DNA of 64,000 nucleotides from Streptomyces fulvoviolaceus (GCF_000718165.1 NZ_JOEY01000046.1:98499-162498), one strand, 5' to 3'; positions 17,256 to 26,634 are shown, counted from the first letter of the stretch. The notes: a model not told the origin generated them from the sequence alone. Program-made: numbers and translations.

Positions 17256-17645
17256 ATGAGATTCCCCCCACGAATCACCCGCATCGGCGCCGCAGCCGCC
17301 GTACTGTCCGCCCTCCTCGTCGGCGGCACCGTCGCCACCGCCACCCCGGCGGCCGCCGCGGTCGGCAGCATCTGCTACAGCGACCTGCCCTCCCAGGCGT
17401 ACGACACCCTCGAGCTGATCGAGGCCGGCGGTCCCTACCCGTACTCCCAGGACGGCACCGTCTTCCAGAACCGGGAAGGCATCCTGCCCTCCCAGTCGAC
17501 CGGGTACTACCACGAGTACACGGTCATCACTCCTGGTTCGTCTACGCGCGGAGCCAAGCGCATCGTGACGGGCGAGGAGGCTCAGGAGGACTACTACACG
17601 GCCGACCACTACGAGTCGTTCGACCTGGTCGACTACGGCTGCTGA
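17256..17645 (+). CDS. Secreted guanyl-specific ribonuclease, RNase Sa family
   Basis: 129 residues. A Sec signal peptide (MRFPPRITRIGAAAAVLSAL ... ATPAAAA) is followed by a ~95-residue mature enzyme closely matching RNase Sa: YPYSQDGTVFQNRE, STGYYHEYTVITPG, EEAQEDYYTADHYESF. Catalytic residues known from RNase Sa align here to E87, R98, R102 and H118; C40 and C129 form the expected terminal disulfide. It cleaves single-stranded RNA after guanosine outside the cell. ATG at 17256 lies two codons inside a GTG frame start. No barstar-like inhibitor gene is visible in the window. Confidence 0.93.
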   Translation: MRFPPRITRIGAAAAVLSALLVGGTVATATPAAAAVGSICYSDLPSQAYDTLELIEAGGPYPYSQDGTVFQNREGILPSQSTGYYHEYTVITPGSSTRGAKRIVTGEEAQEDYYTADHYESFDLVDYGC

Positions 17646-17697
17646 GCCGAGCCGTTCACGGTCGCCCGCCGAGGTGACCTGAGGAACCGTGCGACCG

Positions 17698-17732
17698 CCG
17701 GAGGTCCGGTCCGCGTTCAGCCGGACCTCCGG
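17698..17732. terminator. Bidirectional hairpin terminator
   Basis: A perfect 12-bp stem, CCGGAGGTCCGG (17698-17709) with CCGGACCTCCGG (17721-17732), and an 11-nt loop. It lies between the RNase gene and the convergent small membrane gene and covers that gene's stop codon. Confidence 0.75.
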
Positions 17733-17917
17733 CTCCCGGCGGCGGCGAACAGCGCGAACGCCAGCACGATGAGGGCGACGCTCGCGTAGACCTCGTAGCC
17801 GTCGAGAAAACCGATCCGCTGTACGAAACCGATGTGCCAGTCGGCGAACTCGTGCAGCAGCCCCATGACGCCCTGTACCAGGGCGAGGAAACCGATCAGC
17901 TCCAGCAACTGCTTCAT
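17717..17917 (-). CDS. Small two-helix membrane protein
   Basis: 66 residues from ATG at 17917 (MKQLLELIGFLALVQGVMGL). Two hydrophobic segments, about 5-20 and 42-60 (VYASVALIVLAFALFAAA), are separated by an aromatic/His loop HEFADWHIGFVQRIGF. A longer frame begins at 17953, but its first 12 residues are not membrane-like and the shorter start fits better. No family recognised. It ends inside the terminator shared with the RNase gene. It is probably a real gene, given its codon bias and clean helices. Confidence 0.65.
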   Translation of the reverse strand: MKQLLELIGFLALVQGVMGLLHEFADWHIGFVQRIGFLDGYEVYASVALIVLAFALFAAAGSRRSG

Positions 17918-18095
17918 GGGAAGACTCTCGCCCCGCGGACCCCCCACAGACATCGGCCGCGGGGCGAGCCCCGTCCCGCGAAAGCATCGAGCGTGCCGGG
18001 CCGATCGCGTCGAAAGTCTCGGGCAGTGCGACTTTGGTCGCCGATCGCGGGCACAGAGAGGTGCGGCGGGCCCTCACTGCGTAGATTTGTCGACC

Positions 18096-19346
18096 GTGAG
18101 TGTTGACGAGACGGTGCCCGAGCCGCCCGCCTTCCCCGGCCGGCGCTGGCTGATGCCGTCCGCCGTGATCCACGAGTTCGCCCCGGACACCGGACGACCC
18201 GGCCGGCGGCCCCGGCGCACCGCGCGCGACTGGATCGTCGACTTCTCCTGCTTCCTGCTGGCCGTGCTGGTCGGCATAGCCGGAGCGGACGCGCTGACCG
18301 ACAACCCGCACGTCTCGCACGACCTCGCCGTCGTCGACCAGCTGCTCGGCGCGCTGGCCTGCGCGGCCGTGTGGCTGCGCCGCCGCTGGCCGGTCGGGCT
18401 GGCCGTCGCGACGATCCCCGTCGGGTTGGTTTCCGACACCGCCGGCGGCGCCTGCCTGATCGCCCTGTTCACACTCGCCGTGCACCGCCCCTTCCGGTAC
18501 GTGGCCTGGGTGGGCGGTATCTCCGTCGCGCTGACCCCGGTCTACTTCTGGCTGCGCCCCGACCCCGAGCTGCCGTACCTCGTCGCGGTCGCCCTCTTCG
18601 GGCTGCTGACCGCGGCGGTGGTCGGCTGGGGCATGTTCGTGCGGTCCAAGCGACAGCTCATGCTGAGTCTGCGCGACCGCACCCGGCGCGCGGAGACCGA
18701 GGCTCGGCTGCGTGCCGAGCAGGCGCAGCGGCTCGCGCGCGAGGCCATCGCCCGCGAGATGCACGACGTCCTCGCGCACCGGCTGACGCTGCTGAGCGTG
18801 CACGCGGGTGCCCTGGAGTTCCGGCCGGACGCACCCGGGGAGGAGATCGCGCGGGCGGCCGGAGTCATCCGGGAGAGCGCGCACGAGGCCCTCCAGGACC
18901 TGCGGGAGATCATCGGCGTCCTCAGGGCGGGCGAGCCGGACGAGGCGGGCCGCCCCCAGCCGACGCTCCCGGCGCTGGACACGCTGGTCGCCGAATCCCG
19001 CGAGGCCGGCATGAAGGTCACCCTCGACAACCGCGTCACCGACCCCGCCGCCGTCCCCAGCTCCGTCGGCCGCACCGCCTACCGCATCGCCCAGGAGTGC
19101 CTGACCAACGCCCGCAAGCACGCCCCCGGCACGGAGGTCACGGTGACCGTCACCGGTGCCCCGGGCGAGGGCCTCGTCGTCTCCGTACGCAACCCCGCAC
19201 CCGAGGGCGAGGTGCCGCACGTCCCCGGTTCCGGCCAGGGCCTGATCGGCCTGGGCGAACGCGCGATGCTGGCCGGAGGTCGGCTGGAGCACGGGCCGGA
19301 GGAGGACGGGGCGTTCCGGGTCCGGGCCTGGCTGCCGTGGGGATGA
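18096..19346 (+). CDS. Sensor histidine kinase (NarL/DesK type)
   Basis: 416 residues. Membrane helices cover about 48-180 (DWIVDFSCFLLAVLVGIAG, LLGALACAAVWL, GLAVATIPVGLV, LIALFTLAV, YLVAVALFGLLTAAVVGW), with little extracellular sequence, so it probably senses a membrane or internal signal. HisKA_3 follows with the phospho-acceptor H223 in REMHDVLAHRLTLLSVHAG, then a HATPase_c domain (RIAQECLTNARKHAPG, GQGLIGLGERAMLAGGRL). GTG at 18096 gives a normal N-terminus. The cognate response regulator begins 92 bp downstream. Signal and target are unknown. Confidence 0.9.
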   Translation: MSVDETVPEPPAFPGRRWLMPSAVIHEFAPDTGRPGRRPRRTARDWIVDFSCFLLAVLVGIAGADALTDNPHVSHDLAVVDQLLGALACAAVWLRRRWPVGLAVATIPVGLVSDTAGGACLIALFTLAVHRPFRYVAWVGGISVALTPVYFWLRPDPELPYLVAVALFGLLTAAVVGWGMFVRSKRQLMLSLRDRTRRAETEARLRAEQAQRLAREAIAREMHDVLAHRLTLLSVHAGALEFRPDAPGEEIARAAGVIRESAHEALQDLREIIGVLRAGEPDEAGRPQPTLPALDTLVAESREAGMKVTLDNRVTDPAAVPSSVGRTAYRIAQECLTNARKHAPGTEVTVTVTGAPGEGLVVSVRNPAPEGEVPHVPGSGQGLIGLGERAMLAGGRLEHGPEEDGAFRVRAWLPWG

Positions 19347-19438
19347 CCCACGAACTGGCGCTGCCCTCCGGGGTGTTCGGGACGCCGGCCGCCGCGGCTT
19401 GCGCAACTCACCCGCCCCAAGCGTGATTACGTGAGCCC

Positions 19439-20119
19439 ATGACTGCCATCAGACTGCTCCTCGTCGACGACGACCCGCTGGTGAGGGCCGGCCTGTCCCT
19501 GATGATGGGCGGCGCCGACGACATCGAGATCGTCGGCGAGGCGGCGGACGGCAGCGAGGTCGAGGCGGTCGTCGACCGCACCCGCCCGGACGTCGTCCTC
19601 ATGGACATCCGCATGCCCGCGGTGGACGGCCTCGCGGCCACGGAGCGACTGCGCGGCCGCAAGGACGCCCCGCAGGTCGTCGTCCTGACGACCTTCCACG
19701 CGGACGAGCAGGTGCTGCGCGCCCTGCGCGCGGGCGCCGCCGGGTTCGTCCTCAAGGACACCCCGCCCGCGGAGATCCTCGACGCGGTCCGCCGGGTCGC
19801 GGCCGGCGACCCCGTCCTGTCGCCCACCGTCACCCGTCAACTGATGGAGCACGCGGCCGGCACCGCCGCCGACACACGACGAGCACGCGCGCGTGAACGC
19901 ATCACCGCCCTCAACGACCGCGAACGCGAGGTCGCCGTGGAGGTCGGCCGGGGCCTGTCCAACGCCGAGATCTCCGCCGCCCTCTTCATGAGCGTCGCCA
20001 CCGTCAAGACCCACGTCTCCCGCATCCTGGCCAAGCTCGACCTCAACAACCGTGTGCAGATCGCCCTGTTGGCGTACGACGCGGGACTGTTGGAGGAGAC
20101 GGAGGAAGACGGGCACTAG
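19439..20119 (+). CDS. LuxR/NarL-family response regulator
   Basis: 226 residues. The receiver domain carries the acidic pocket D10-D12, the phospho-acceptor D56 (VVLMDIRMP) and K106 (FVLKDTPP). A LuxR helix-turn-helix lies at about 160-215: LNDREREVAVEVGRGLSNAEISAALFMSVATVKTHVSRILAKL. It partners the histidine kinase immediately upstream. Its stop codon lies inside the first arm of a 177-bp nested inverted repeat, which probably ends this operon. Confidence 0.93.
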   Translation: MTAIRLLLVDDDPLVRAGLSLMMGGADDIEIVGEAADGSEVEAVVDRTRPDVVLMDIRMPAVDGLAATERLRGRKDAPQVVVLTTFHADEQVLRALRAGAAGFVLKDTPPAEILDAVRRVAAGDPVLSPTVTRQLMEHAAGTAADTRRARARERITALNDREREVAVEVGRGLSNAEISAALFMSVATVKTHVSRILAKLDLNNRVQIALLAYDAGLLEETEEDGH

Positions 20120-20292
20120 CGCCCGTCCGGCGGGTCATGCCGGCGTCGCGGGGTCTGGCACGCGTTGTCGTTGGTCGCCGACGCTCTGCGTCACTCTCAC
20201 CTCCGCCCTGCAGCCGCACGCACCAGACCCCGCCCGGGTTGCCGACGGGCGCCGCTTCTTACCGCCGGCCTGATCCGCCGGACGGGCACTAG
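20116..20292. repeat. 177-bp nested inverted repeat between response regulator and P450
   Basis: Outer arms 20116-20145 and 20263-20292 match at 27 of 30 positions in inverse orientation (CTAG...GCCCGTCCGGCGG...GCCGGCG). Inside them GCGGGGTCTGG and CCAGACCCCGC form a second pair. The left arm begins on the response-regulator stop codon and the right arm ends about 54 bp before the P450 start. It could be a terminator or an interspersed palindromic element; no coding capacity is seen between the arms. Confidence 0.65.
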
Positions 20293-20345
20293 CGGTGGAT
20301 GCCGGGCGTTGTCAGTGCGAGAGGGAACCGGGGGAGGGGACGGCG

Positions 20346-21530
20346 ATGACAGAAGTGATCGACCTGGGGGAGTACGGCGACGCGTTCCGCACGGACCCGC
20401 ATCCGGTGTACGCGCGCCTCCGTGAGCAGGGCCCCGTGCATCGAGTACGGCCGCCCGGTTCCCGCGCCGACTACTGGACCTGGCTCGTCGTCGGGTACGA
20501 GGAGGCGCGCGCGGCGCTCGCCGACCCCCGCCTGTCCAAGGACGGCAGCAAGATCGGGGAGGCGTTCCTCGACGACGACCTGATCGGCAGGCATCTGCTG
20601 AGCGCCGACCCGCCCGAGCACACCCGCCTGCGGGGGCTGGTCTCGCGCGCCTTCACCATGCGGCGGGTGGAGGCACTACGGCCGAGGGTCCAGCAGATCA
20701 CCGACGACCTGCTCGACGCCATGCTGCCGCTCGGCCGGGCCGACCTGGTGGAGTCGCTGTCCTACCCGCTGCCGATCACTGTGATCTGCGAACTCCTCGG
20801 CGTGCCCGAGATGGATCGCGCGGAGTTCCGGAAGCTGTCGACGGAAGTGGTGGCACCCACCAGCCCGGACAGTGTGTACGACGCCTATGTGCGACTCGCC
20901 GAGTACCTCAAGGAGTTGATCGAGGACAAGCGGTGCGCCGGACCGAGCGACGACCTGCTCAGCGACCTGATCCGCACGACGGCCGAGGACGGCGACCGCC
21001 TGTCCCCGCAGGAACTGCGCGGCATGGCCTTCATCCTGCTGATCGCCGGCCACGAGACGACGGTCAACCTCATCACCAGCGGCGTCCACGCCCTGCTCAC
21101 CCACCCCGACCAACTCGCCGCCCTGCGCGCCGACATGAGCCTGATGGACGGCGCGGTCGAGGAGATGCTGCGCTACGAGGGCCCGGTGCAGAACGCGACC
21201 TTCCGGTACGCCGCCGAGCCCCTGGAGATCGCCGGCACCCGGATGGAGGCGGGCGACCCGGTGATGGTCTGCCTCACCGCGGCCGACCGCGACGCGGCCC
21301 GCCATTCCGCCCCCGACCGCTTCGACATCCACCGCGACACCCGGGGGCATGTCGCCTTCGGCCACGGCATCCACTACTGCGTCGGTGCGCCCTTGGCCCG
21401 ACTGGAAGCCCGCACGGCGATCCGGTCGCTGCTGGAGCGCGCCCCGAATCTGAGCCTGGACGGCCCACCCGGTGAGTGGCTGCCGGGGATGCTGATGAGG
21501 GGGGTGCGGAGCCTGCCGGTGCGTTGGTAG
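20346..21530 (+). CDS. Cytochrome P450 (bacterial class I, CYP107-like)
   Basis: 394 residues, normal for soluble bacterial P450s. The oxygen-activation motif in the I helix is GHETT (235-239), the ExxR appears as EEMLRYEGPVQ, and the heme-binding loop is FGHGIHYCVGAPLAR with Cys345. An N-terminal DPHPVYARLREQGPVHRV is standard. It inserts oxygen into a small hydrophobic or macrolide-like substrate and needs external ferredoxin and reductase, neither of which is adjacent. ATG at 20346 follows GGGAGGGGACGGCG. It stands alone between an inverted repeat and a convergent dehydrogenase, so the substrate cannot be inferred. Confidence 0.93.
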   Translation: MTEVIDLGEYGDAFRTDPHPVYARLREQGPVHRVRPPGSRADYWTWLVVGYEEARAALADPRLSKDGSKIGEAFLDDDLIGRHLLSADPPEHTRLRGLVSRAFTMRRVEALRPRVQQITDDLLDAMLPLGRADLVESLSYPLPITVICELLGVPEMDRAEFRKLSTEVVAPTSPDSVYDAYVRLAEYLKELIEDKRCAGPSDDLLSDLIRTTAEDGDRLSPQELRGMAFILLIAGHETTVNLITSGVHALLTHPDQLAALRADMSLMDGAVEEMLRYEGPVQNATFRYAAEPLEIAGTRMEAGDPVMVCLTAADRDAARHSAPDRFDIHRDTRGHVAFGHGIHYCVGAPLARLEARTAIRSLLERAPNLSLDGPPGEWLPGMLMRGVRSLPVRW

Positions 21531-21612
21531 GTCTGGTCGAGGTCCACTTCCTGGCCGACCGAGACGGGCGGCGGGTGGGCAACGGTCCCGGGGTCCAGGG
21601 AGCGGAGCCCTT

Positions 21613-22635
21613 TCACAGCACCGCGGCTCCGGCACCTCCCGGGAGCTCCGCCAGCCGCACAGCGCGCCGCTCCCGCCGGGACACCTCACACGCCTCCGCG
21701 ATCCGCAGCGCCTGCAACGCCTCACGCCCGTCGCACGGGTTCGCCCGCTCCCCCCGGACGACCTCGACGAACGCGGCCAGTTCAGCCTCGTACGCAGGCC
21801 CGAACCGCTCCAGGAACCCGGTCCACGGCTTGGACGCCGCCGGCGGCCCCGTCGGCTCCGTGGACGCGATCGGCGTACGGTCGTCCAGCCCGACCACGAT
21901 CTGGTCCAGTTCCCCGGCCAGCTCCATCCGGACGTCGTAGCCCGCCCCGTTCAGCCGCGTGGCCGTGGCCGTGGCGAGCGTCCCGTCGTCGAGCGTGAGC
22001 AGCACCGCTCCTGTGTCCACGTCACCCGCCGCCCGGAACATCGCCGGACCGGCGTCGGACCCGGCCGCGTACACGTCGACCACCTCGCGCCCCGTCACCC
22101 AGCGCAGGACGTCGAAGTCGTGGATCAGGGTGTCCCGGTACAGCCCGCCGGACAGCGGCAGCCACGCGGCCGCCGGCGGCGCCTGGTCGGACGTCAGCGC
22201 CCGGACGGTGTGCAGCCGCCCGAGCCGCCCCGAGCGCACCGCCTCCCGCGCCCCCGTGTAGCCCGCGTCGAAGCGGCGCTGGAAGCCCATCTGCAGGACC
22301 GTCCCGGCCGTCTCCACCTCGGCGATCGCCTGCAGCGTGCCGGGCAGGTCGAGCGCTATGGGCTTCTCGCAGAACACGGGGAGCCCCGAGCGCGCCGCCC
22401 GGCCGATGAGTTCGGCGTGCGCCGACGTGGCCGTCGTGATCACCACGGCGTCCACGCCCCACTTGAAGATCTCGTCCACCCCCGGCGCGGCCGTCTCTCC
22501 CAGGCGGTTGGCGAGCTCCTGGGCCCGCGAGGGGTCCGCGTCCGTGAGGATCAGCGAACCGACCTCCCGATGACGGCTCAGCGTGTTCGCATGAATGGTG
22601 CCGATGCGGCCTGTACCGATGACCCCGATGCGCAT
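21613..22635 (-). CDS. Gfo/Idh/MocA oxidoreductase (inositol 2-dehydrogenase-like)
   Basis: 340 residues. An N-terminal Rossmann fold MRIGVIGTGRIGTIHANTL binds NAD; the catalytic lysine is in PVFCEKPIALD and the catalytic Asp/His in GGLYRDTLIHDFDVLRWVTG, a pattern typical of myo-inositol and scyllo-inositol dehydrogenases. ATG at 22635 was chosen over a start 12 codons upstream because the Rossmann strand begins at residue 2. It is divergent from a GntR regulator with a TGTCCGGACA palindrome between them, repeated before the adjacent ABC transporter, so it probably oxidises the sugar or polyol imported by that system (inference). Confidence 0.88.
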   Translation of the reverse strand: MRIGVIGTGRIGTIHANTLSRHREVGSLILTDADPSRAQELANRLGETAAPGVDEIFKWGVDAVVITTATSAHAELIGRAARSGLPVFCEKPIALDLPGTLQAIAEVETAGTVLQMGFQRRFDAGYTGAREAVRSGRLGRLHTVRALTSDQAPPAAAWLPLSGGLYRDTLIHDFDVLRWVTGREVVDVYAAGSDAGPAMFRAAGDVDTGAVLLTLDDGTLATATATRLNGAGYDVRMELAGELDQIVVGLDDRTPIASTEPTGPPAASKPWTGFLERFGPAYEAELAAFVEVVRGERANPCDGREALQALRIAEACEVSRRERRAVRLAELPGGAGAAVL

Positions 22636-22677
22636 GTGAACAAAATGTGGGTAAGGCCCCCACGCTGTCAATGCGTA

Positions 22678-22687
22678 TGTCCGGACA
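22678..22687. promoter_or_regulatory. Predicted GntR operator, dehydrogenase/regulator promoter
   Basis: TGTCCGGACA is a perfect 10-bp palindrome followed by AAT, 51 bp upstream of the GntR start. It fits the GT-N4-AC core bound by HutC-type regulators, and the same TGTC-N2-GACA-AAT string recurs at 23559. Confidence 0.6.
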
Positions 22688-22738
22688 ATCGAACTACACG
22701 ACTTCCCGTCAACAACTCACGGAGCTACGCTCGGCCCC

Positions 22739-23503
22739 GTGCCGAAACCAGGAGTGGACCCGACCGTGACGCTCGAGCTCAGTGTGGACCGGAGCAGTCC
22801 GGTGCCCTTGTACTTCCAGCTGTCCCAGCAGCTCGAGGCCGCGATCGAACACGGAAACCTCACCCCCGGCAGCCTGCTGGGCAACGAGATCGAGCTGGCC
22901 GCCCGGCTCGGCCTCTCCCGGCCCACGGTCCGCCAGGCCATCCAGTCGCTCGTCGACAAGGGTCTGCTCGTGCGCCGCCGCGGCGTCGGCACGCAGGTCG
23001 TGCACAGCCAGGTCAAACGCCCCCTGGAGCTCAGCAGCCTCTACGACGACCTGGAGGCGGCCGGTCAGCGTCCGGCGACGAAGGTCCTGGTCAACGCCGT
23101 CGTCCGGGCGACCGCGGAGGTCGCCGCCGCACTCGGCGTCGCCGAGGACAGCGACGTGCACCGGGTGGAACGGCTGCGGCTCGCGCACGGCGAGCCGATG
23201 GCGTATCTGTGCAACTACCTGCCGCCCGGGCTCTTCGACCTGGACACCGCGCAGCTGGAGGCCACCGGCCTGTACCGCATGATGCGCGCCGCGGGGATCA
23301 CCCTGCACAGCGCCCGCCAGTCCATCGGCGCCCGCGCGGCCACCGCCGCCGAGGCCGAGCGGCTTGCCGAGGAGGCGGGCGCCCCGCTGCTCACCATGCA
23401 GCGCACGACCTTCGACGACACGGGCCGTGCGGTGGAGTTCGGCGACCACATCTACCGCCCGACCCGCTACTCCTTCGAGTTCCAGCTCCTCGTACGCCCC
23501 TGA
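22739..23503 (+). CDS. GntR-family regulator, HutC subfamily (UTRA domain)
   Basis: 254 residues. The winged helix at about 20-85 shows PLYFQLSQQLEAAIEHGNLTPG, NEIELAARLGLSRPTVRQAIQSL and GLLVRRRGVGTQVVHS. A UTRA ligand-binding domain follows (about 100-250): ERLRLAHGEPMAYLCNYLP, ITLHSARQSIGARAAT, TTFDDTGRAVEFGDHIYRPTRYSFEF. GTG at 22739. Matching palindromes in its own promoter and in that of the downstream ABC operon indicate that it represses uptake and oxidation of a sugar or polyol until a phosphorylated or free ligand binds. Confidence 0.9.
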   Translation: MPKPGVDPTVTLELSVDRSSPVPLYFQLSQQLEAAIEHGNLTPGSLLGNEIELAARLGLSRPTVRQAIQSLVDKGLLVRRRGVGTQVVHSQVKRPLELSSLYDDLEAAGQRPATKVLVNAVVRATAEVAAALGVAEDSDVHRVERLRLAHGEPMAYLCNYLPPGLFDLDTAQLEATGLYRMMRAAGITLHSARQSIGARAATAAEAERLAEEAGAPLLTMQRTTFDDTGRAVEFGDHIYRPTRYSFEFQLLVRP

Positions 23504-23551
23504 AGGTCTTTTGAAGGCCCTCGTACGACCCTGAAGCCGGGGCTCCGGTTC

Positions 23552-23575
23552 GTCGCAATGTCAGGACAATGCGAC
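23552..23575. promoter_or_regulatory. Predicted GntR operator, ABC-operon promoter
   Basis: A 24-bp near-palindrome with the core TGTC-AG-GACA and outer arms GTCGCA/TGCGAC, mismatched only at the central pair and one symmetric position. It lies 130 bp upstream of the substrate-binding protein start and shares TGTC-N2-GACA-AAT with the site at 22678. Confidence 0.6.
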
Positions 23576-23704
23576 CGTCTCGCGCTCCCCGGTCACGGGC
23601 TGTACGACCCCTGTGTTCAAGAATGGGACGTTTGGGGCTGGTGAGGTCAACAAGGTCATCAGCCCCTTGCGCACGTCAGAACACAGCAAGAAGGGCACGG
23701 CCTC

Positions 23705-24709
23705 GTGGCACGTTTGAGGACCTTGGCAGGAATCGCGCTGGCAGGGGCACTCTCCGTGTCCCTGGCCGGCTGCAGCAGCACCGGCGGCAAGCGCGCCGAG
23801 GACGCCCGCGAGGCCGCGTCGGCCCAGGGGAAGGCGGCGGTGAACACGCCCCGCTGGACCTTTGCGATGATCACCCACTCGGGCGACGGCGACAGCTTCT
23901 GGGACATCGTCCAGAGCGGCGCCGAGCAGGCGGCGGTCAAGGACAACATCGACTTCCTGTACTCCCACGACGACGAGGCCCAGCAGCAGGCGCAGCTCGT
24001 GGACGCGGCCGTGGACAAGAAGGTCGACGGCATCATCGTCACGCTCGCCAAGCCCGACGCGATGAAGGCCGCGGTAGCCCGAGCCGAGAAGGCCGGCATC
24101 CCCGTGATCACACTGAACTCGGGCTCGGAGGAGTCCAAGGAGTTCGGCGCCCTCGCCCACATCGGCCAGGACGAGACCATTGCCGGCCAGGCGGTCGGCG
24201 ACGAACTCAACGACCGCGGCCGCAAGAAGGCGATCTGCGTCCTGCACGAGCAGGGCAACGTCGGCCACGAACAGCGCTGCGCCGGCGTCAAGGAGACCTT
24301 CGACGGCACGGTCGAGAACCTCTACGTCAACGGCACGAGCATGCCGGACGTGCAGTCCGCGATCAGCGCCAAGCTCCAGGCCGACAAGTCGATCGACACG
24401 GTCGTCACCCTCGGTGCCCCGTACGCCGACACCGCGGTGAAGGCCAAGCAGGACGCGGGCAGCAAGGCCGAGATCGACACCTTCGACCTCAACGCCAAGG
24501 CGGCCGCCGAACTCAAGGTCGGCACCCTCGGCTTCGCCGTCGACCAGCAGCCGTACCTCCAGGGCTACGAGGCCGTCGACCTGCTGTGGCTGTACAAGTA
24601 CAACGACGACGTCCTCGGCGGCGGCAAGCCGGTCCTCACCGGCCCGCAGATCATCACCAAGGACCAGGCGGCCGCCCTGGAGGAGTACACCGAGCGGGGC
24701 ACCCGATGA
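23705..24709 (+). CDS. Sugar ABC transporter substrate-binding lipoprotein (RbsB type)
   Basis: 334 residues. A lipoprotein signal ([15 protein letters not shown]) ends in a lipobox, so the mature protein is anchored outside the membrane. The periplasmic-binding-protein type I fold is visible in [42 protein letters not shown] and [22 protein letters not shown]. Frame GTG at 23705. It is the first of three overlapping genes forming a complete importer under the GntR-type palindrome. Substrate is inferred to be a pentose, hexose or inositol-like polyol because of the neighbouring MocA-type dehydrogenase and ROK kinase. Confidence 0.92.
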   Translation: MARLRTLAGIALAGALSVSLAGCSSTGGKRAEDAREAASAQGKAAVNTPRWTFAMITHSGDGDSFWDIVQSGAEQAAVKDNIDFLYSHDDEAQQQAQLVDAAVDKKVDGIIVTLAKPDAMKAAVARAEKAGIPVITLNSGSEESKEFGALAHIGQDETIAGQAVGDELNDRGRKKAICVLHEQGNVGHEQRCAGVKETFDGTVENLYVNGTSMPDVQSAISAKLQADKSIDTVVTLGAPYADTAVKAKQDAGSKAEIDTFDLNAKAAAELKVGTLGFAVDQQPYLQGYEAVDLLWLYKYNDDVLGGGKPVLTGPQIITKDQAAALEEYTERGTR

Positions 24710-25752
24710 GCGCCACCGCCTCCGCCTCCGCCTCCGCCGACGAACGGCTCCTCGAGACCTCGCCCCTGCGCAAGCTGCTGGGCCGCCCCGAACTCGGCTC
24801 GGTGGTCGGCGCGATCGCGGTCTTCGTCTTCTTCGCCCTCGTCGCCGACGGCTTCCTGCGCGCAGCGAGCCTGAACACGGTCCTCTACGCCTCCTCGACG
24901 ATCGGCATCATGGCGGTCCCGGTCGCCCTGCTGATGATCGGCGGCGAGTTCGACCTGTCGGCAGGCGTCCTGGTGACGACGTCCGCGCTCGTGTCGTCGA
25001 TGTTCAGCTACCAGATGACCGCCAACACCTGGGTCGGCGTGGGCGTGTCCCTGCTGGTCACCCTCGCCATCGGCGCCTTCAACGGCCTCATGCTCACCCG
25101 CACCAAGCTGCCGAGCTTCATCATCACGCTCGGCACGTTCCTGATGTTGACCGGGTTGAATCTCGGGTTCACCAAGTTGATCGACGGCACGGTCTCGACG
25201 AAGTCGATCTCCGACATGGAGGGCTTCCCGAGCGCGCAAGACGTCTTCGCGTCGACGTTGACGATCGGCGACGTCAACGTCAAGATCACGATCCTGTGGT
25301 GGTTCGGCCTGGTCGCGGTGGCCTCCTGGATCCTCCTGCGCACCCGCGCCGGCAACTGGATCTTCGCCGTCGGCGGCAACCAGGACGCGGCCCGCGCGGT
25401 CGGCGTCCCCGTGACGAAGACCAAGGTCGGCCTCTACATGGGCGTGGCGTTCGGCGCCTGGATCTCCGGTCAGCACCTGCTCTTCTCGTACGACGTCGTC
25501 CAGTCAGGCGAGGGCGTCGGCAACGAGTTGATCTACATCATCGCTGCCGTCATCGGCGGCTGTCTGATCACCGGCGGCTACGGCAGCGCGATCGGCTCGG
25601 CGGTCGGCGCGTTCATCTTCGGCATGACCAGCAAGGGCATCGTCTTCGCCGAGTGGAACCCCGACTGGTTCAAGTTCTTCCTCGGAGCGATGCTGCTCCT
25701 CGCGACCCTGCTCAACGCCTGGGTCCGCAAGCGCGCGGAGGCGACCAAGTGA
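24706..25752 (+). CDS. Sugar ABC transporter permease (RbsC type)
   Basis: 348 residues; about eight to ten membrane helices such as [76 protein letters not shown] and [26 protein letters not shown] and [15 protein letters not shown] are the conserved cytoplasmic loops of the ribose/fructose permease family that contact the ATPase. It starts by ATGA overlap with the binding-protein stop. A low-complexity Ala/Ser N-terminus ([11 protein letters not shown]) precedes the first helix. Confidence 0.92.
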   Translation: MSATASASASADERLLETSPLRKLLGRPELGSVVGAIAVFVFFALVADGFLRAASLNTVLYASSTIGIMAVPVALLMIGGEFDLSAGVLVTTSALVSSMFSYQMTANTWVGVGVSLLVTLAIGAFNGLMLTRTKLPSFIITLGTFLMLTGLNLGFTKLIDGTVSTKSISDMEGFPSAQDVFASTLTIGDVNVKITILWWFGLVAVASWILLRTRAGNWIFAVGGNQDAARAVGVPVTKTKVGLYMGVAFGAWISGQHLLFSYDVVQSGEGVGNELIYIIAAVIGGCLITGGYGSAIGSAVGAFIFGMTSKGIVFAEWNPDWFKFFLGAMLLLATLLNAWVRKRAEATK

Positions 25753-26519
25753 CGCTCGTCGAGCTGACCGACGTCAGCAAGCACTACGGCAACATCCGCG
25801 CCCTCGAGGGCGTCTCCCTGGAGGTCCACGCAGGGGAGATCACCTGCGTCCTGGGCGACAACGGTGCGGGCAAGTCAACATTGATCAAGATCATTGCGGG
25901 ACTGCACCAACACGACGGCGGTGTCCTTCGTCTCGACGGCGAGGAGGCGAAGCTGTCCTCCCCGCGCGAGGCCCTGGACCGCGGCATCGCCACGGTCTAC
26001 CAGGACCTGGCCGTCGTACCGCTCATGCCGGTCTGGCGAAACTTCTTCCTCGGCTCCGAACCACGCAAGGGCCCCGGCCCCTTCAAGCGCATGGACGTCG
26101 ACTTCATGAAGAAGACCACCCACGCCGAACTCCTGAGAATGGGCATCGACCTACGAGACGTGGACCAGCCCATCGGCACCCTCTCGGGCGGCGAACGCCA
26201 GTGCGTGGCGATCGCGAGGGCGGTCTACTTCGGAGCGAAGGTCCTGGTCCTGGACGAGCCGACGGCAGCCCTGGGCGTGAAGCAGTCGGGCGTGGTCCTG
26301 AAGTACGTAGCAGCCGCACGCGATCAGGGCCTGGGAGTCGTGTTCATCACCCACAACCCGCATCACGCGTACATGGTGGGCGATCGTTTTGTCCTCCTGA
26401 AGCGAGGGACGATGGTAGGCAACCACACACGTGACCAGATCACCCTGGACGAGCTGACACGCCAAATGGCAGGCGGAAATGAGCTGGACGATCTACGCCA
26501 TGAACTGCAGCGGACCTAA
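25749..26519 (+). CDS. Sugar ABC transporter ATP-binding protein (single-domain)
   Basis: 256 residues. Walker [11 protein letters not shown]-loop [20 protein letters not shown], signature LSGGERQ, Walker [13 protein letters not shown] and H-loop [11 protein letters not shown] are all intact. Unlike RbsA it has only one ATPase domain, so the transporter must use a homodimer, as in FrcA-type systems. Start by GTGA overlap with the permease stop. The last ~15 residues ([13 protein letters not shown]) are polar and variable. Confidence 0.93.
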   Translation: MTLVELTDVSKHYGNIRALEGVSLEVHAGEITCVLGDNGAGKSTLIKIIAGLHQHDGGVLRLDGEEAKLSSPREALDRGIATVYQDLAVVPLMPVWRNFFLGSEPRKGPGPFKRMDVDFMKKTTHAELLRMGIDLRDVDQPIGTLSGGERQCVAIARAVYFGAKVLVLDEPTAALGVKQSGVVLKYVAAARDQGLGVVFITHNPHHAYMVGDRFVLLKRGTMVGNHTRDQITLDELTRQMAGGNELDDLRHELQRT

Positions 26520-26634
26520 GGGGCGCGGGGAACTGCGCGACCAGCCCCCACGCACCCGCACCCGGCAAACATCGCGCACCCCCTTTGCTCCCCCGTTCGG
26601 CAGCGCCCCCGCGCGTGCGGCAGAATCGGCCCCG

